Shown: one piece after another, positions 1 through 8,694 of the stretch
Numbering within the stretch: the first letter of the stretch is position 1
Layout of the letters: the number at the start of each line of letters is the position of its first letter
Source: Bacteroidales bacterium
GTDB taxonomy: Bacteria > Bacteroidota > Bacteroidia > Bacteroidales > Bacteroidaceae
Reading direction: 5' to 3'
Length of the DNA: 29,893 nt
NCBI GenBank assembly: GCA_004554665.1
Contig: SFKY01000031.1
Coordinates: 1-29,893 of the forward strand
Made by a program: the position numbers and the translations under genes
Notes under the pieces: generated by a model
What the model was told of the DNA's origin: nothing
Databases searched by the model: none
Seen by the model: the letters and a program-made list of their open reading frames with translations, nothing else

Positions 1-84
1 AAAATTAGTGCACTTACCATTCTGCAATACGTAAACTTCATTAACGACAAGCCCATTGGCAGAATTAAGTATGCACTAAATTAA
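1..84 (+). CDS. C-terminal tail of a probable transposase (partial, cut by window edge)
   Basis: Frame 1 is open from the first base and reads 27 residues ending in INDKPIGRIKYALN before a TAA stop. The tail (TILQYVNFIN followed by a basic Gly-Arg-Ile-Lys stretch) resembles the C-terminal ends of DDE transposases of Bacteroidetes insertion sequences, but this is from memory and only the last residues are visible. No terminal inverted repeat could be recognised in the bases that follow. It could equally be the end of another helical protein. Confidence 0.4.
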   Translation, partial: KISALTILQYVNFINDKPIGRIKYALN

Positions 85-331
85 TTCCGCCAACAGGTTA
101 AAATAGTATTAAACAAGCAAGTGATATGTATAGTTTTTTAAAAAACATCAGTATTACTGTAAAACAGGCGTGCTTCCCAGGCAAGGCTTCTCTACCGGTA
201 AAGCAGAGGATGCAATGCCTTTCAGAAACCCAAACGTGGCGTTTAGGCAAGCTAAAGGTGGCGTTTACGGGTCGTAAACGCCACCTTTAGCATATCTGTT
301 TGCCGCATTGGGGACGGCCAAAGGCCAAACA
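85..331. other. Intergenic region without a recognisable gene
   Basis: AT-rich at first, with a short 14-bp palindrome (GTTTTTTAAAAAAC, 133-146) that may end transcription from the left-edge gene, then GC-richer. It holds the strong hairpin listed separately at 251-291, preceded by a related half-unit near 230-250 (ACGTGGCGTTTAGGCAAG). No coding potential seen. Confidence 0.5.
251..291. repeat. Palindromic repeat, TAAAGGTGGCGTTTA family, copy 1
   Basis: A perfect 18-bp stem (251-268 with 274-291) around a 5-base loop GGGTC. The arm sequence GCTAAAGGTGGCGTTTAC recurs at 17368-17408, 28224-28285 and 29828-29846. It lies downstream of the minus-strand Na/Pi gene but has no T-tract, so it is better called a dispersed palindromic element than a classical terminator. 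Confidence 0.85.
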
Positions 332-2047
332 TCAGTCGGGCTGGCGGATGCCGAGGCGCGCCTCGACCACGTTGACCACGTAGTCGCCGAGCTTCTCGCA
401 CTCCTGGATGATGTCCATATACATGGTGCCGACACCGTAGGAGTAGAGATTGTTGTCCACATCGACGATGTTCTTGGACTTGAGCTGGTTGCGGAAGCCG
501 TTGATCTCTTTCTCGAGATTAAACGAGCGGTTGGCGTTGAAGTTCTCCTTGGGGCCACGGAGGAGCAGATTCATCTGGGAGAGCGCTGCATCGGTGAGCT
601 CAAACATCTGGTGGATGTTGCCGTCTTGCTCCTCGGTAAACTCGGCCTTGCCCTCTATCTTGCGGTGGATGGCCCGGGCGATGTTGTAGCAGCTGTCGCC
701 GATAGACTCTATCTCGCTGATCTCGCGGAGCATGGCACGTATCTTGCCCTTGGTGTCGTCGCTCAGATGGGCGTCGGACACTTGGTTGAGGTATTTGGCG
801 ATTTCCAGTTCCATATTGTCGGAGATAGACTCGTACTTCTCGATGCGCTCAAACTCTTTCGTGAACTTGTCCTTGTCTTTCTCGCCCAGCAGGTCCTTGA
901 CCATCGCAAACATACGCTGGATGCGCTCCGCAAAGCTCTGTATCTCCTTCTGTGCCTCAAACACGGAGAGCTCGGGGGTCTTCATGATGCCCACCTGGAT
1001 GAAGCGCAGGCGGAAATCGTCTTCCTCCTTGTTGGGCTTGGGCTTGATGAGCGCACACACCACGCGCTCTATCTGCGGGATAAACCAGATGAGCACAAAG
1101 GTGTTGGTGACATTGAACGCGGTGTGGAACATGGCCAGCACCACGGGCAGCTTGAGGGCTATCTGTGCCTGGGTGAGGTGGGCGTTGTTGCTGGGGTCGT
1201 AACCGGCGATGCCGCAGACGAAATCGACAAAGGGATAGAAGAGGCAGAGCACCCACAGCACGCCGAAGACATTGAAGACGAGGTGCGCCAAGGCTGCCCG
1301 CCGGGCTTGGGTGTTGGCTCCGAGCGCGGCCAGATTGGCCGTGGCGGTGGTGCCGATGTTCTCGCCCATCACCAGGGCTATGCCGAGATAGATGGGCAGC
1401 ACGCCTGTGGAGCAGAGGAGGATGGTGATGGCCATCACGGCCGCCGAGCTCTGCACGATACAGGTGATGACCGTACCGATGAGCAGGAACATGACGATGG
1501 TGAGATGGCTGTTGACATCGAAGGAGGAGAAGAAGCGGATGGCCGAGGGATTGTGCTCCAGGTCGAGCTCCTTGCCGGCTCCGCTCAGCAGCACCAAGGC
1601 GAAAAACAGGAAGGCGATGCCAAAGAGGAAGTCGCCCACGTAGCGCCGCCGCTTGTTGTAGATGAGCATGATGCCCACGAAGAAGGCGGGGAAGACCACC
1701 ATCGTGAGGTCTACATTGTAGCCCAGCGACATGATCCACGCCGTGAAGGTGGTGCCGATGTTGGCTCCCATGATGACCGAGATGGCCTGCGCAAGCGTGA
1801 GGAGACCCGCATTGACAAACGAAACTGTCATTACCGTAGTGGCTGACGAACTCTGGACGGCGCATGTGATAAAGGTACCGGTAAACATGCCCGTGAGGCG
1901 GTTGGTGGTCATCGCTCCCAGAATGTGCCGGAGCTGTGAACCTGCCATCTTTTGCAGGGCTTCGCTCATCACTTTCATACCATAAATCAAGAGTGCAAGC
2001 GACCCGAAAATCTTGCAAAAGATAAGGAGATAATCACCTGTTGTCAT
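332..2047 (-). CDS. Na/Pi cotransporter family protein with PhoU-like C-terminus
   Basis: Inner-membrane sodium-dependent phosphate transporter of the NptA/PF02690 type. Two inverted-repeat transport domains are visible, each with the family signature: QSSSATT at about residues 65-71 and QSSAAV at about 199-204. Hydrophobic helices fill roughly the first 330 residues, and a helical, charged C-terminal part (about 350-560) looks like tandem PhoU domains. About 571 residues, normal for the bacterial family. The ATG at 2047 is preferred over an in-frame GTG at 2056 because it is the standard codon and lies about 35 bases from a good -7 box. It is a paralogue of the gene at 3267-4976, with near-identical stretches such as VMTVSFVNAGLLTLAQAISV. 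Whether it moves phosphate or acts mainly as a PhoU-regulated sensor or leak is not decidable here. Confidence 0.9.
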   Translation of the reverse strand: MTTGDYLLIFCKIFGSLALLIYGMKVMSEALQKMAGSQLRHILGAMTTNRLTGMFTGTFITCAVQSSSATTVMTVSFVNAGLLTLAQAISVIMGANIGTTFTAWIMSLGYNVDLTMVVFPAFFVGIMLIYNKRRRYVGDFLFGIAFLFFALVLLSGAGKELDLEHNPSAIRFFSSFDVNSHLTIVMFLLIGTVITCIVQSSAAVMAITILLCSTGVLPIYLGIALVMGENIGTTATANLAALGANTQARRAALAHLVFNVFGVLWVLCLFYPFVDFVCGIAGYDPSNNAHLTQAQIALKLPVVLAMFHTAFNVTNTFVLIWFIPQIERVVCALIKPKPNKEEDDFRLRFIQVGIMKTPELSVFEAQKEIQSFAERIQRMFAMVKDLLGEKDKDKFTKEFERIEKYESISDNMELEIAKYLNQVSDAHLSDDTKGKIRAMLREISEIESIGDSCYNIARAIHRKIEGKAEFTEEQDGNIHQMFELTDAALSQMNLLLRGPKENFNANRSFNLEKEINGFRNQLKSKNIVDVDNNLYSYGVGTMYMDIIQECEKLGDYVVNVVEARLGIRQPD

Positions 2048-2081
2048 AACTGTCACGAAAATAAGAATGTAAAATGTGTTG

Positions 2082-2089
2082 CAAAGTTA
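2082..2089 (-). promoter_or_regulatory. Bacteroidetes -7 box (TAACTTTG) for the first Na/Pi gene
   Basis: On the minus strand the sequence reads TAACTTTG followed by C, a perfect TAnnTTTG -7 element, about 35 bases before the ATG at 2047. The upstream -33 region overlaps the terminator hairpin at 2092-2132 and shows no clear TTTG. This gives the gene its own promoter, separate from the two genes upstream. Confidence 0.6.
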
Positions 2090-2091
2090 CG

Positions 2092-2132
2092 AAAAAAGCC
2101 TCTCTCTCCGATGCGGAGGGAAAGGCTTTTTA
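2092..2132 (-). terminator. Rho-independent terminator after the small membrane protein gene
   Basis: On the minus strand AAAAGCCTTTCCCTCCG-CAT-CGGAGAGAGAGGCTTTT forms a stem of about 16 pairs with one mismatch, then continues into a run of T. It sits between the stop at 2187 and the promoter of the Na/Pi gene, so it ends the 3110-to-2187 transcription unit. The A-rich other side could let it act in both directions. Confidence 0.75.
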
Positions 2133-2186
2133 TGATTTGTAACAGAATTGTAACATCTGTGATGGCCTCGGCGGCCTGACGGGTGC

Positions 2187-2450
2187 TCAATCAAAGACGA
2201 AGCGGGGAAGGATGAACGACACCAGTAAGTACAATCCCACCACGAGACAATACCACTTGTTGCCTACCACCACGCCACGACGATGCAGACGGTCTTCGAT
2301 GAAGAAGGCCACGAGCACCACCAACGAGGGCAAATAGCGCGTAAGCATGTCATGAGTGGGGAAGACACCCATAACCAGTTCTTCAGCTACAGCATAGAGC
2401 ATGACCAAAAATGCGGCACAGAAAAGCCAAAAAAGACACTTGATTCTCAT
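2187..2450 (-). CDS. Small three-helix membrane protein, unknown function
   Basis: 87 residues, almost entirely hydrophobic. Three membrane segments can be seen, at about residues 4-22, 38-51 and 66-84, separated by short loops containing His and Arg (EDRLHRRG). No signal peptidase site and no family motif recognised. The ATG follows the stop of the upstream lipoprotein gene by 18 bases on the same strand and a terminator follows, so the two probably form a bicistronic unit. The helix pattern and absence of a competing ORF make it likely real, but its role is unknown. It could be an accessory or immunity-like partner of the lipoprotein, which is speculation from adjacency. Confidence 0.6.
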   Translation of the reverse strand: MRIKCLFWLFCAAFLVMLYAVAEELVMGVFPTHDMLTRYLPSLVVLVAFFIEDRLHRRGVVVGNKWYCLVVGLYLLVSFILPRFVFD

Positions 2451-2468
2451 TTGTGTATCATTTTATTT

Positions 2469-3110
2469 TTAATACATACACCATGCAATTTCTGCAGCAA
2501 TTAGAGCAAGACCAACGCCGCAAGATACTCTTAATGCTGTCTTACCTCCTATCATACCGAGTACTTTAAGTAATTGTTTTTTTGTCATTGTTCCAGCAGC
2601 CATAGCTCCTACCAAAGATACCCCACCAGCTATGCCTGTTGCCTCTGAAAAGCAATCAAGAAAAGAGCCACCTCTGGTTACATTAGCTTGAGCAGTATTA
2701 ATACAATCTAATTCTGTTGCAAGAATCAAAAGACCAACTACGGCATACTCATAATCTTCTTGGGATTGAAGCGAGATAACATTATTAATATCTTGATAGG
2801 AAATATTCAGACTACTAACAAACGACTGTGCAGGAGGCAAAAATAAATTCAAAAAAATATCATCCGTAATTACAGTTGTTTCATCATCTTGATTCAATAT
2901 GCAAAAGTCTGCAATTATATCTGTATTAGAACGTACAGACTCGTTATAAGTTTCCATCAATACGAATTCTTCGTCTTCTCCCTCAGAAGGCTCACTATCA
3001 TTAACATCCATTTTTTGTATCTTTGACACTTCGATTACATCTGATGTTTGATTGCTACATGCACTTAACACTACCAGACAAAAAATATAATACCAATAAA
3101 CCTTTTTCAT
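2469..3110 (-). CDS. AT-rich lipoprotein with Gly-rich hydrophobic C-terminus, unknown function
   Basis: Starting at the ATG at 3110 (an upstream in-frame ATG at 3152 would bury the signal peptide), the protein has a classic lipoprotein signal: MKK, a hydrophobic core, then lipobox LSAC with Cys at about residue 18. The mature part is acidic (EPSEGEDEEF) in its first third. The last 55 residues are Gly/Ala-rich and hydrophobic (GIAGGVSLVGAMAAG, then a KKQLLKVLGMIGGK segment and a Cys-containing helix), recalling membrane-inserting peptides. No known family recognised. Base composition is clearly more AT-rich than the flanking Na/Pi genes, which suggests transfer. Probably co-transcribed with the small membrane protein gene 18 bases downstream. 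Confidence 0.75.
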   Translation of the reverse strand: MKKVYWYYIFCLVVLSACSNQTSDVIEVSKIQKMDVNDSEPSEGEDEEFVLMETYNESVRSNTDIIADFCILNQDDETTVITDDIFLNLFLPPAQSFVSSLNISYQDINNVISLQSQEDYEYAVVGLLILATELDCINTAQANVTRGGSFLDCFSEATGIAGGVSLVGAMAAGTMTKKQLLKVLGMIGGKTALRVSCGVGLALIAAEIAWCMY

Positions 3111-3209
3111 TTTTAGTGCAAAATTAATAAAAACTATTTTTATTTGTGCCATATTTCCGTTAAAATCGCCTTTAAGGTCATCATCTCAGAAGCATGAGGT
3201 CTTGAAACC

Positions 3210-3255
3210 ATGGCAGCAGCCCAGCATCGCTGTGTCCATGCTGCGCTGCTGTCAT
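3210..3255 (-). terminator. Hairpin after the second Na/Pi gene (weak terminator candidate)
   Basis: Inverted sequences GGCAGCAG...AGCAT and ATGCT...CTGCTG form an imperfect stem just past the stop at 3267 on the minus strand. Only a short T-run (GGTTTC) follows, so this is a candidate only. Confidence 0.35.
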
Positions 3256-3266
3256 GACATGAAACA

Positions 3267-4976
3267 CTACACTTCGCGCTGCCGGACACCCATTCGGGCT
3301 TCGACCACGTTGACCACATAGTCGCCGAGCTTCTCGCACTCCTGGATGATATCCATATACATGGTGCCACAGGCGTAAGAATAGGCGTGGGTGTTGACAT
3401 CGTTGATATTCTGGTTCTTCAACTGGTTGCGGTAGTTGTTGATTTCGTTCTCGATGTTAAAGGAGCGGTTGGGGTCGAAATTGTCCTTGTGGCGCTTGAA
3501 CATCATGTTCATCTGCGACAGGGCATCGTCGGTGAGCTCAAACATCTGGTGCAGATGCTCATACTGCTTGTCGGTGAAATCGTCCTTGCTCTTGATCTTG
3601 CGGTTGAGCGTCCGGGCGATGTTGTAGCAGCTGTCGCCGATAGACTCTATCTCACTGATCTCGCGGAGCATGGCACGCAGCTTGGCCTTGGTCTCGTCGC
3701 TCAGGTGAGAATCGCCCACATTGTCGAGATAGTTGCCAATCTCTATCTCCATGTGGTCAGAGATACCCTCGTATTTCTCGATACGGGTGAAGAGCTTGAC
3801 AAACTTGTCGCCGTCGGTCTCGCCCAAGAGTTCGCGTACCATGCCAAACATGCGCTGGATGCGCTCTGCATAGCACTGTATCTCCTTCTGTGCCTCGAGC
3901 ACGGAGAGTTCCGGGGTCTTCATGATTCCTGTCTGGATGAAGCGGAGACGGAAATCGTCTTCCTCGGCACGCAGCTTGGGCTTGATGATACGGCACACCA
4001 GCTTCTCTATCTGTGGGACAAACCACACCAGTATGAGGGTGTTGGTAATGTTGAAGGCGGTGTGGAAGGCCGCCAAGACAAAACTGAGCTTGGCCGCGTT
4101 TTGCAGGAAGTGGGGGTCGGCCTTGGTCATGGACCCATCGAAGCCCACGAAGCCACAGACCATGTTGATGAAGGGCTTGAACACCGTGAGCACCCACAGC
4201 ACACCAAACACATTGAAGACCATGTGACCCAGCGCGGCGCGGCGGGCCTGCGTATTGGCCGTGAGGGCAGCCACATTGGAGGTGACGGTGGTACCCAGGT
4301 TCTCGCCCATGACGAGGGCTATACCCTGATAGATGGGCAGCACGCCCGTGGAGCACAGTATCATGGTGATGGCCATGACCGCCGCCGAACTCTGCACGCA
4401 CATGGTGAGCACGCTACCTATGAGCAGGAAGGTGATGGTGGTGAGAAAACTGTTGGGGTCGAAGGAGGAGAAGAAGTCGAGCACCGGCTGGTTGTGAGAG
4501 AGGTCCATATCGATGCCTGCCTGCCGCAACGTGCCCAGTCCGAGAAACATAAACGACACGCCAAAGATGAAATCGCCGACGATCTTGCGCTTCTTGGAGT
4601 AGATGAGGATGATGGCTATGAAGAAGGCCGGCCATACAAAGTCGGTGATATTGAACGAGAAACCCGCACTCATGATCCAAGCGGTGAGGGTGGTGCCGAT
4701 ATTGGCACCCATAATGACGGAGATGGCTTGGGCCAGGGTGAGGAGGCCGGCGTTGACAAACGAGACCGTCATCACCGTGGTGGCGGTGGACGACTGCACG
4801 GCGGCAGTGATGAAAGTTCCGGTAAGGATGCCGGTCACGCGGTTGGTGGTCATGGCGCCAAGGACGTGGCGCAACTGGGGGCCTGCCATCTTCTGCAGGC
4901 TGTCACTCATCGATTTCATGCCGAACATCAGCAAAGCCAACGAACCGATAAGTCTAAAAAAAATCCAAATCGACAT
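3267..4976 (-). CDS. Na/Pi cotransporter family protein with PhoU-like C-terminus (paralogue)
   Basis: Same architecture as the 332-2047 gene: two Na_Pi_cotrans repeats with QSSTATT (residues 61-67) and QSSAAV (about 195-200), about nine hydrophobic segments, then a helical PhoU-like tail from roughly residue 340 with ESIGDSCYNIAR and ECEKLGDYVVNVVEAR signatures. 569 residues, with start MSIWIFF at 4976. Long identical blocks show a duplication, while the Gln-Ser-Ser third position (S versus T) and the loops differ. The two copies are separated by the AT-rich insert at about 2450-3160. Inferred role: sodium-coupled phosphate uptake, or phosphate homeostasis through the PhoU part. Confidence 0.9.
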   Translation of the reverse strand: MSIWIFFRLIGSLALLMFGMKSMSDSLQKMAGPQLRHVLGAMTTNRVTGILTGTFITAAVQSSTATTVMTVSFVNAGLLTLAQAISVIMGANIGTTLTAWIMSAGFSFNITDFVWPAFFIAIILIYSKKRKIVGDFIFGVSFMFLGLGTLRQAGIDMDLSHNQPVLDFFSSFDPNSFLTTITFLLIGSVLTMCVQSSAAVMAITMILCSTGVLPIYQGIALVMGENLGTTVTSNVAALTANTQARRAALGHMVFNVFGVLWVLTVFKPFINMVCGFVGFDGSMTKADPHFLQNAAKLSFVLAAFHTAFNITNTLILVWFVPQIEKLVCRIIKPKLRAEEDDFRLRFIQTGIMKTPELSVLEAQKEIQCYAERIQRMFGMVRELLGETDGDKFVKLFTRIEKYEGISDHMEIEIGNYLDNVGDSHLSDETKAKLRAMLREISEIESIGDSCYNIARTLNRKIKSKDDFTDKQYEHLHQMFELTDDALSQMNMMFKRHKDNFDPNRSFNIENEINNYRNQLKNQNINDVNTHAYSYACGTMYMDIIQECEKLGDYVVNVVEARMGVRQREV

Positions 4977-4993
4977 AATTTTATCTCAAATAA

Positions 4994-5026
4994 TTTGTAA
5001 TTGCTCGATTATTATTGCTAATTTTA
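4994..5026 (+). promoter_or_regulatory. Possible promoter for the nucleoside kinase-kor unit
   Basis: TTTG at 4994-4997 is followed after 21 bases by TAATTTTA (5019-5026), one mismatch from TAnnTTTG. It lies 34 bases before the ATG at 5060 in the divergent gap. Spacing is slightly long and the -7 box imperfect. Confidence 0.35.
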
Positions 5027-5059
5027 CCCCGTAAAAGAAGCTAAGCAAAACGTAACTGC

Positions 5060-6721
5060 ATGAAACAGATGTTACAAATACGTTGCAAAAATAACAAAAA
5101 AACTTTAGAAGTAAGCGCTGGAAACACACTTTCTGAGGTTTTTGCCCAAACAAATTTGCAAATGGACTATGGTCCCATCGCTGCAAAGGTCAACAACAAG
5201 GTGCAGGGACTGCACTATCGGCTGTACAACAACAAGGATGTGGAGTTTCTCGACATGTACTCGGGCTCAGCCGAGCGCACCTACACCCGTACGCTGTTTC
5301 TGGTATGCTGCAAAGCCATCCACGACCTGTACCGGGGGGCCGAGGTGGTGATAGACATCCCTGTCTCCAAAGGCTATTTTGTACACATGGACATCGGGAG
5401 ACCCGTCGCCGCCGACGATGTGGAGCGCATACGGTGCCGGATGCAGGAGATTATCGACGCCAAGATGCCTGTGGTGCGCCACACGGTGCCCACCGAGGAT
5501 GCCATCCGCCTGTTTGGCGAGAAGGGAGACGAAGCCAAGGTGAAGCTGCTGAAGAGCACGGGCGACCTGTACACGGTGTACTACCAGCTGGACGACTTTG
5601 TGGACTACTTCTACGGCTCGCTGCTGCCCAATACAGAGAAGCTCTACCTCTTCGGCTTGGTGCCCTACGGAGACGGCATGCTGCTGCGCACACCTTCGCG
5701 GCAAGACCCGTCCACGCTCAAGGAGATGCCGAGACAGGACAAGATGTTTGAGATATTCCGCGAGCATCACCACTGGCAAGAAATCATTGGTCTGCGCACG
5801 GTGGGAGACTTCAACACTGCGGTGGAAAAGGGTTACATGACCGACATCATCAACGTGAATGAGGCGCTGCAGGAAAAGAAAATCTGCCGCATCGCCGACG
5901 AGATAGCCACCAGGAAGGGACTGAAGCTCGTGTTGCTGGCCGGTCCGTCGTCGTCGGGCAAGACCACCACCTGCAAGCGGCTCTCCATCCAGCTGTTGGC
6001 CAACGGCATGAAGCCACTGCCCATCTCGCTCGACGACTACTTTGTGGACCGCGACCGCACGCCCAAGGACGAGACCGGCGAGTACGACTACGAGAGTGTG
6101 TACGCACTCAACATCCCGCTGCTCAACGAGCAGTTTAATGCCCTGTTCCGCGGCGAGGAGGTGGAATTGCCCAAATACAACTTCCAGGCTGGACGCAGCG
6201 AGATGAGCGGCAAGCGCATCAAGATGGGGCCACACGATATCCTGGTGGTGGAAGGCATTCATGCCCTCAATCCGGAACTGACGGCACAGATTCCGGAGGA
6301 GCAGAAGTTCCGTGTCTATGCCTCGGCATTGACCACGATTCTGCTCGATGACCACAACTATATCCCCACCACCGACAACCGATTGCTGCGTCGCATCATA
6401 CGAGACTACAAATACAGGGGCGTAAGTGCCCGCGACACCATCCACCGATGGCCCAGTGTGCGGGCTGGTGAGGAGAAATGGATTTTCCCCTATCAGGAAA
6501 ACGCCGACGCCATGTTCAACACGGCAATGATCTACGAGCTGGCTGTCATCAAGCAACAGGCCGAACCCCTGCTGCAACAGGTGCCGGAAAACAGCGAAGA
6601 GTATGCCGAGGCATATCGGCTGCTCAAGTTTCTCAAGTATTTCCACACCATCCCCAACCGGCAGCTGCCACCCACGAGCCTGCTGAGAGAGTTTCTCGGC
6701 GGCAGCTCGTTCAAATATTGA
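5060..6721 (+). CDS. Nucleoside kinase (TGS/ThrRS-N-like domain plus uridine-kinase domain)
   Basis: 553 residues. The N-terminal part begins with a TGS-like beta-grasp stretch (LQIRCKNNKKTLEV) followed by a threonyl-tRNA-synthetase second-domain-like region with HMDIGRP. The C-terminal half is a uridine/cytidine kinase P-loop domain with Walker A GPSSSGKTT at residues 295-303, then PISLDDYFVDRDRTP and a VVEGIHALNP motif (Walker B region). This fusion is common in Bacteroidetes and Firmicutes, where it is annotated as nucleoside kinase. It would phosphorylate a nucleoside (uridine/cytidine) in the cytoplasm; the exact substrate is not shown. korA follows after 51 bases on the same strand with no terminator, so co-transcription is likely although the functional link is unclear. 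Confidence 0.85.
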   Translation: MKQMLQIRCKNNKKTLEVSAGNTLSEVFAQTNLQMDYGPIAAKVNNKVQGLHYRLYNNKDVEFLDMYSGSAERTYTRTLFLVCCKAIHDLYRGAEVVIDIPVSKGYFVHMDIGRPVAADDVERIRCRMQEIIDAKMPVVRHTVPTEDAIRLFGEKGDEAKVKLLKSTGDLYTVYYQLDDFVDYFYGSLLPNTEKLYLFGLVPYGDGMLLRTPSRQDPSTLKEMPRQDKMFEIFREHHHWQEIIGLRTVGDFNTAVEKGYMTDIINVNEALQEKKICRIADEIATRKGLKLVLLAGPSSSGKTTTCKRLSIQLLANGMKPLPISLDDYFVDRDRTPKDETGEYDYESVYALNIPLLNEQFNALFRGEEVELPKYNFQAGRSEMSGKRIKMGPHDILVVEGIHALNPELTAQIPEEQKFRVYASALTTILLDDHNYIPTTDNRLLRRIIRDYKYRGVSARDTIHRWPSVRAGEEKWIFPYQENADAMFNTAMIYELAVIKQQAEPLLQQVPENSEEYAEAYRLLKFLKYFHTIPNRQLPPTSLLREFLGGSSFKY

Positions 6722-6772
6722 TCGGGCAGATATCGACAAACTTAAATATATTACTAAAACCAACAATGAGCA

Positions 6773-8668
6773 ATGGACAAAGACATTGAGGTGAAAGAAC
6801 TGGAACAGGTTGTAATCCGGTTCTCTGGCGATTCCGGTGACGGCATGCAGCTCGCCGGAAACATTTTTTCCACCATTTCGGCTACCGTAGGCAACGGTAT
6901 CTCCACATTCCCCGACTATCCCGCCGACATCCGCGCCCCGCAAGGGTCGCTCACCGGTGTATCGGGATATCAGGTCCATATAGGTGGAGGACCCGTCTAT
7001 ACACCAGGAGACCAGTGCGACGTACTGGTGGCCATGAACGCTGCTGCCCTGAAGACGCAGTACAAGCACGCCAAGGCGCAAGCCACCATCATTATCGACA
7101 CCGACAGCTTCGGCCCCAACGACCTGAAAAAGGCGGAGTTCGCTTCCGACGACTATCTGGGCGAACTGGGCATCGACCCTGACCGCGTGGTGGCGTGCCC
7201 CATTACGACGATGGTAAAAAACTGTCTGGAAGATTCGGGAATGGACAACAAGTCGATCCTGAAATGCCGCAACATGTTTGCGCTCGGACTGGTATGCTGG
7301 CTGTTTAACAGAGACCTCACGCTGGCAGAGAATTTCCTGCGCGGGAAATTTGCCAAGAAGCCCCAGATTGCCGAAAACAACATCAAGGTGGTGCATGCGG
7401 GCTACGACTATGGCCACAATGTACACGCCGGCGTGCCGGCCACCTACCGCATAGACACCAAAGTGAAGGAGCCGGGACGCTACATGGACATCACGGGCAA
7501 CAAAGCCACGGCCTACGGCCTCATCGCCGCTGCCGAGAAAGCCGGGCTGCGGCTCTATCTCGGGTCTTATCCCATCACGCCGGCCACCGACATCTTGCAT
7601 GAGCTGTCCAAACACAAGTCGTGCGGGGTCATCACCGTGCAGTGCGAGGACGAGATTTCGGCCTGCGCCAGCGCCATCGGTGCCTCGTTTGCCGGCGCAC
7701 TGGCTGCCACCTCCACATCGGGTCCCGGCATCTGCCTGAAAAGCGAGGCCATCAACCTGGCCGTCATCGACGAGTTGCCACTGGTCATCATCGACGTACA
7801 GCGAGGCGGCCCCTCGACCGGATTGCCTACCAAGAGCGAACAGACCGACTTGCTGCAGGTGCTGTACGGACGAAATGGCGAAAGCCCTATGCCCGTCATC
7901 GCGGCCACCAGTCCCACAGATTGCTTCTCGGCTGCCTACATGGCCGCCAAGATAGCCTTGGAGCACCTCACGCCGGTGGTGCTGCTCACCGATGCCTTCA
8001 TCGCCAACGGATCGGCGGCATGGAAGTTGCCCAAGATGGCTGACCTGCCGGAGATCCATCCCCATTACGCGACCGAGGACCAGAAATACAAGTACACACC
8101 TTACCGCCGCGAGCCCGAAACATGCGCACGCTACTGGGCTGTGCCCGGACAGGAGGGCTACTGCCACATCCTCGGCGGTCTGGAGAAAGACGGCAAGACG
8201 GGACGTATCTCTACCGAGCCCGAGAACCACGACCTGATGAACCACCTACGCTTCGAGAAAGTGGCACGCATCGAAGTGCCCGATCTGGAAGTCATCGGCG
8301 ACCGTGACGATGCCGACCTGCTCATCGTGGGATTCGGTTCCACCTACGGACACCTGCTTACCACCATGCACGAACTGCAGGCGCGTGGGCACAAAGTGGC
8401 ACTGGCCCAGTTCAAGTACATCAATCCCCTGCCCAAGAATGCCGCCGACGTGCTGCTGAAGTACAAGAAAGTGGTGGTGGCCGAGCAGAATCTCGGTCAG
8501 TTGGCCGCCTTGCTGCGCATCCGCATCAACCACTTCTCCCCCTACCAATATAATAAGGTAAAGGGACAACCCTTTGTGGTGAGCGAACTGGTCGACGGAT
8601 TTGAGAAAATACTGTGCGCTCCCGAGTGTGGGAACTCCGCCAAGACCTTTGAGGGCAACATTATCTAA
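6773..8668 (+). CDS. korA: 2-oxoacid:ferredoxin oxidoreductase subunit alpha (gamma-alpha fusion)
   Basis: 631 residues. The N-terminal region (about 1-190, with RFSGDSGDGMQLAG) is the gamma (PFOR catalytic) domain, fused to the alpha or pyrimidine-binding domain (about 215-590), which shows SYPITPATDIL, the ATSTSGPG loop and RGGPSTGLPTKSEQ typical of KorA. With KorB it oxidatively decarboxylates 2-oxoacids such as 2-oxoglutarate to acyl-CoA, passing electrons to ferredoxin. No separate ferredoxin-like delta subunit is nearby. The start at 6773 (MDKDIEVKEL) is right for the family; an ATG 8 bases upstream is out of frame. korB begins 26 bases after the stop. Alternative substrates (branched-chain 2-oxoacids) cannot be excluded. 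Confidence 0.92.
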   Translation: MDKDIEVKELEQVVIRFSGDSGDGMQLAGNIFSTISATVGNGISTFPDYPADIRAPQGSLTGVSGYQVHIGGGPVYTPGDQCDVLVAMNAAALKTQYKHAKAQATIIIDTDSFGPNDLKKAEFASDDYLGELGIDPDRVVACPITTMVKNCLEDSGMDNKSILKCRNMFALGLVCWLFNRDLTLAENFLRGKFAKKPQIAENNIKVVHAGYDYGHNVHAGVPATYRIDTKVKEPGRYMDITGNKATAYGLIAAAEKAGLRLYLGSYPITPATDILHELSKHKSCGVITVQCEDEISACASAIGASFAGALAATSTSGPGICLKSEAINLAVIDELPLVIIDVQRGGPSTGLPTKSEQTDLLQVLYGRNGESPMPVIAATSPTDCFSAAYMAAKIALEHLTPVVLLTDAFIANGSAAWKLPKMADLPEIHPHYATEDQKYKYTPYRREPETCARYWAVPGQEGYCHILGGLEKDGKTGRISTEPENHDLMNHLRFEKVARIEVPDLEVIGDRDDADLLIVGFGSTYGHLLTTMHELQARGHKVALAQFKYINPLPKNAADVLLKYKKVVVAEQNLGQLAALLRIRINHFSPYQYNKVKGQPFVVSELVDGFEKILCAPECGNSAKTFEGNII

Positions 8669-8694
8669 CCAACAAGCTAAAACAGAAAACGATT

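Noticed and set aside
3111..3152. Upstream start (3152) for the AT-rich lipoprotein
   Set aside because: It would place 14 residues in front of a textbook MKK...LSAC lipoprotein signal; the ATG at 3110 is preferred.
308..5000. Long plus-strand ORFs (512 and 537 codons) opposite the two Na/Pi genes
   Set aside because: They are antisense shadows. Their predicted proteins are full of His/Asp/Gly/Val repeats with no fold, while the minus strand carries clear transporter motifs.
5267..8245. 992-codon minus-strand ORF opposite the nucleoside kinase and korA
   Set aside because: High-GC antisense reading of two well-supported genes; no recognisable domain and it spans their boundary.
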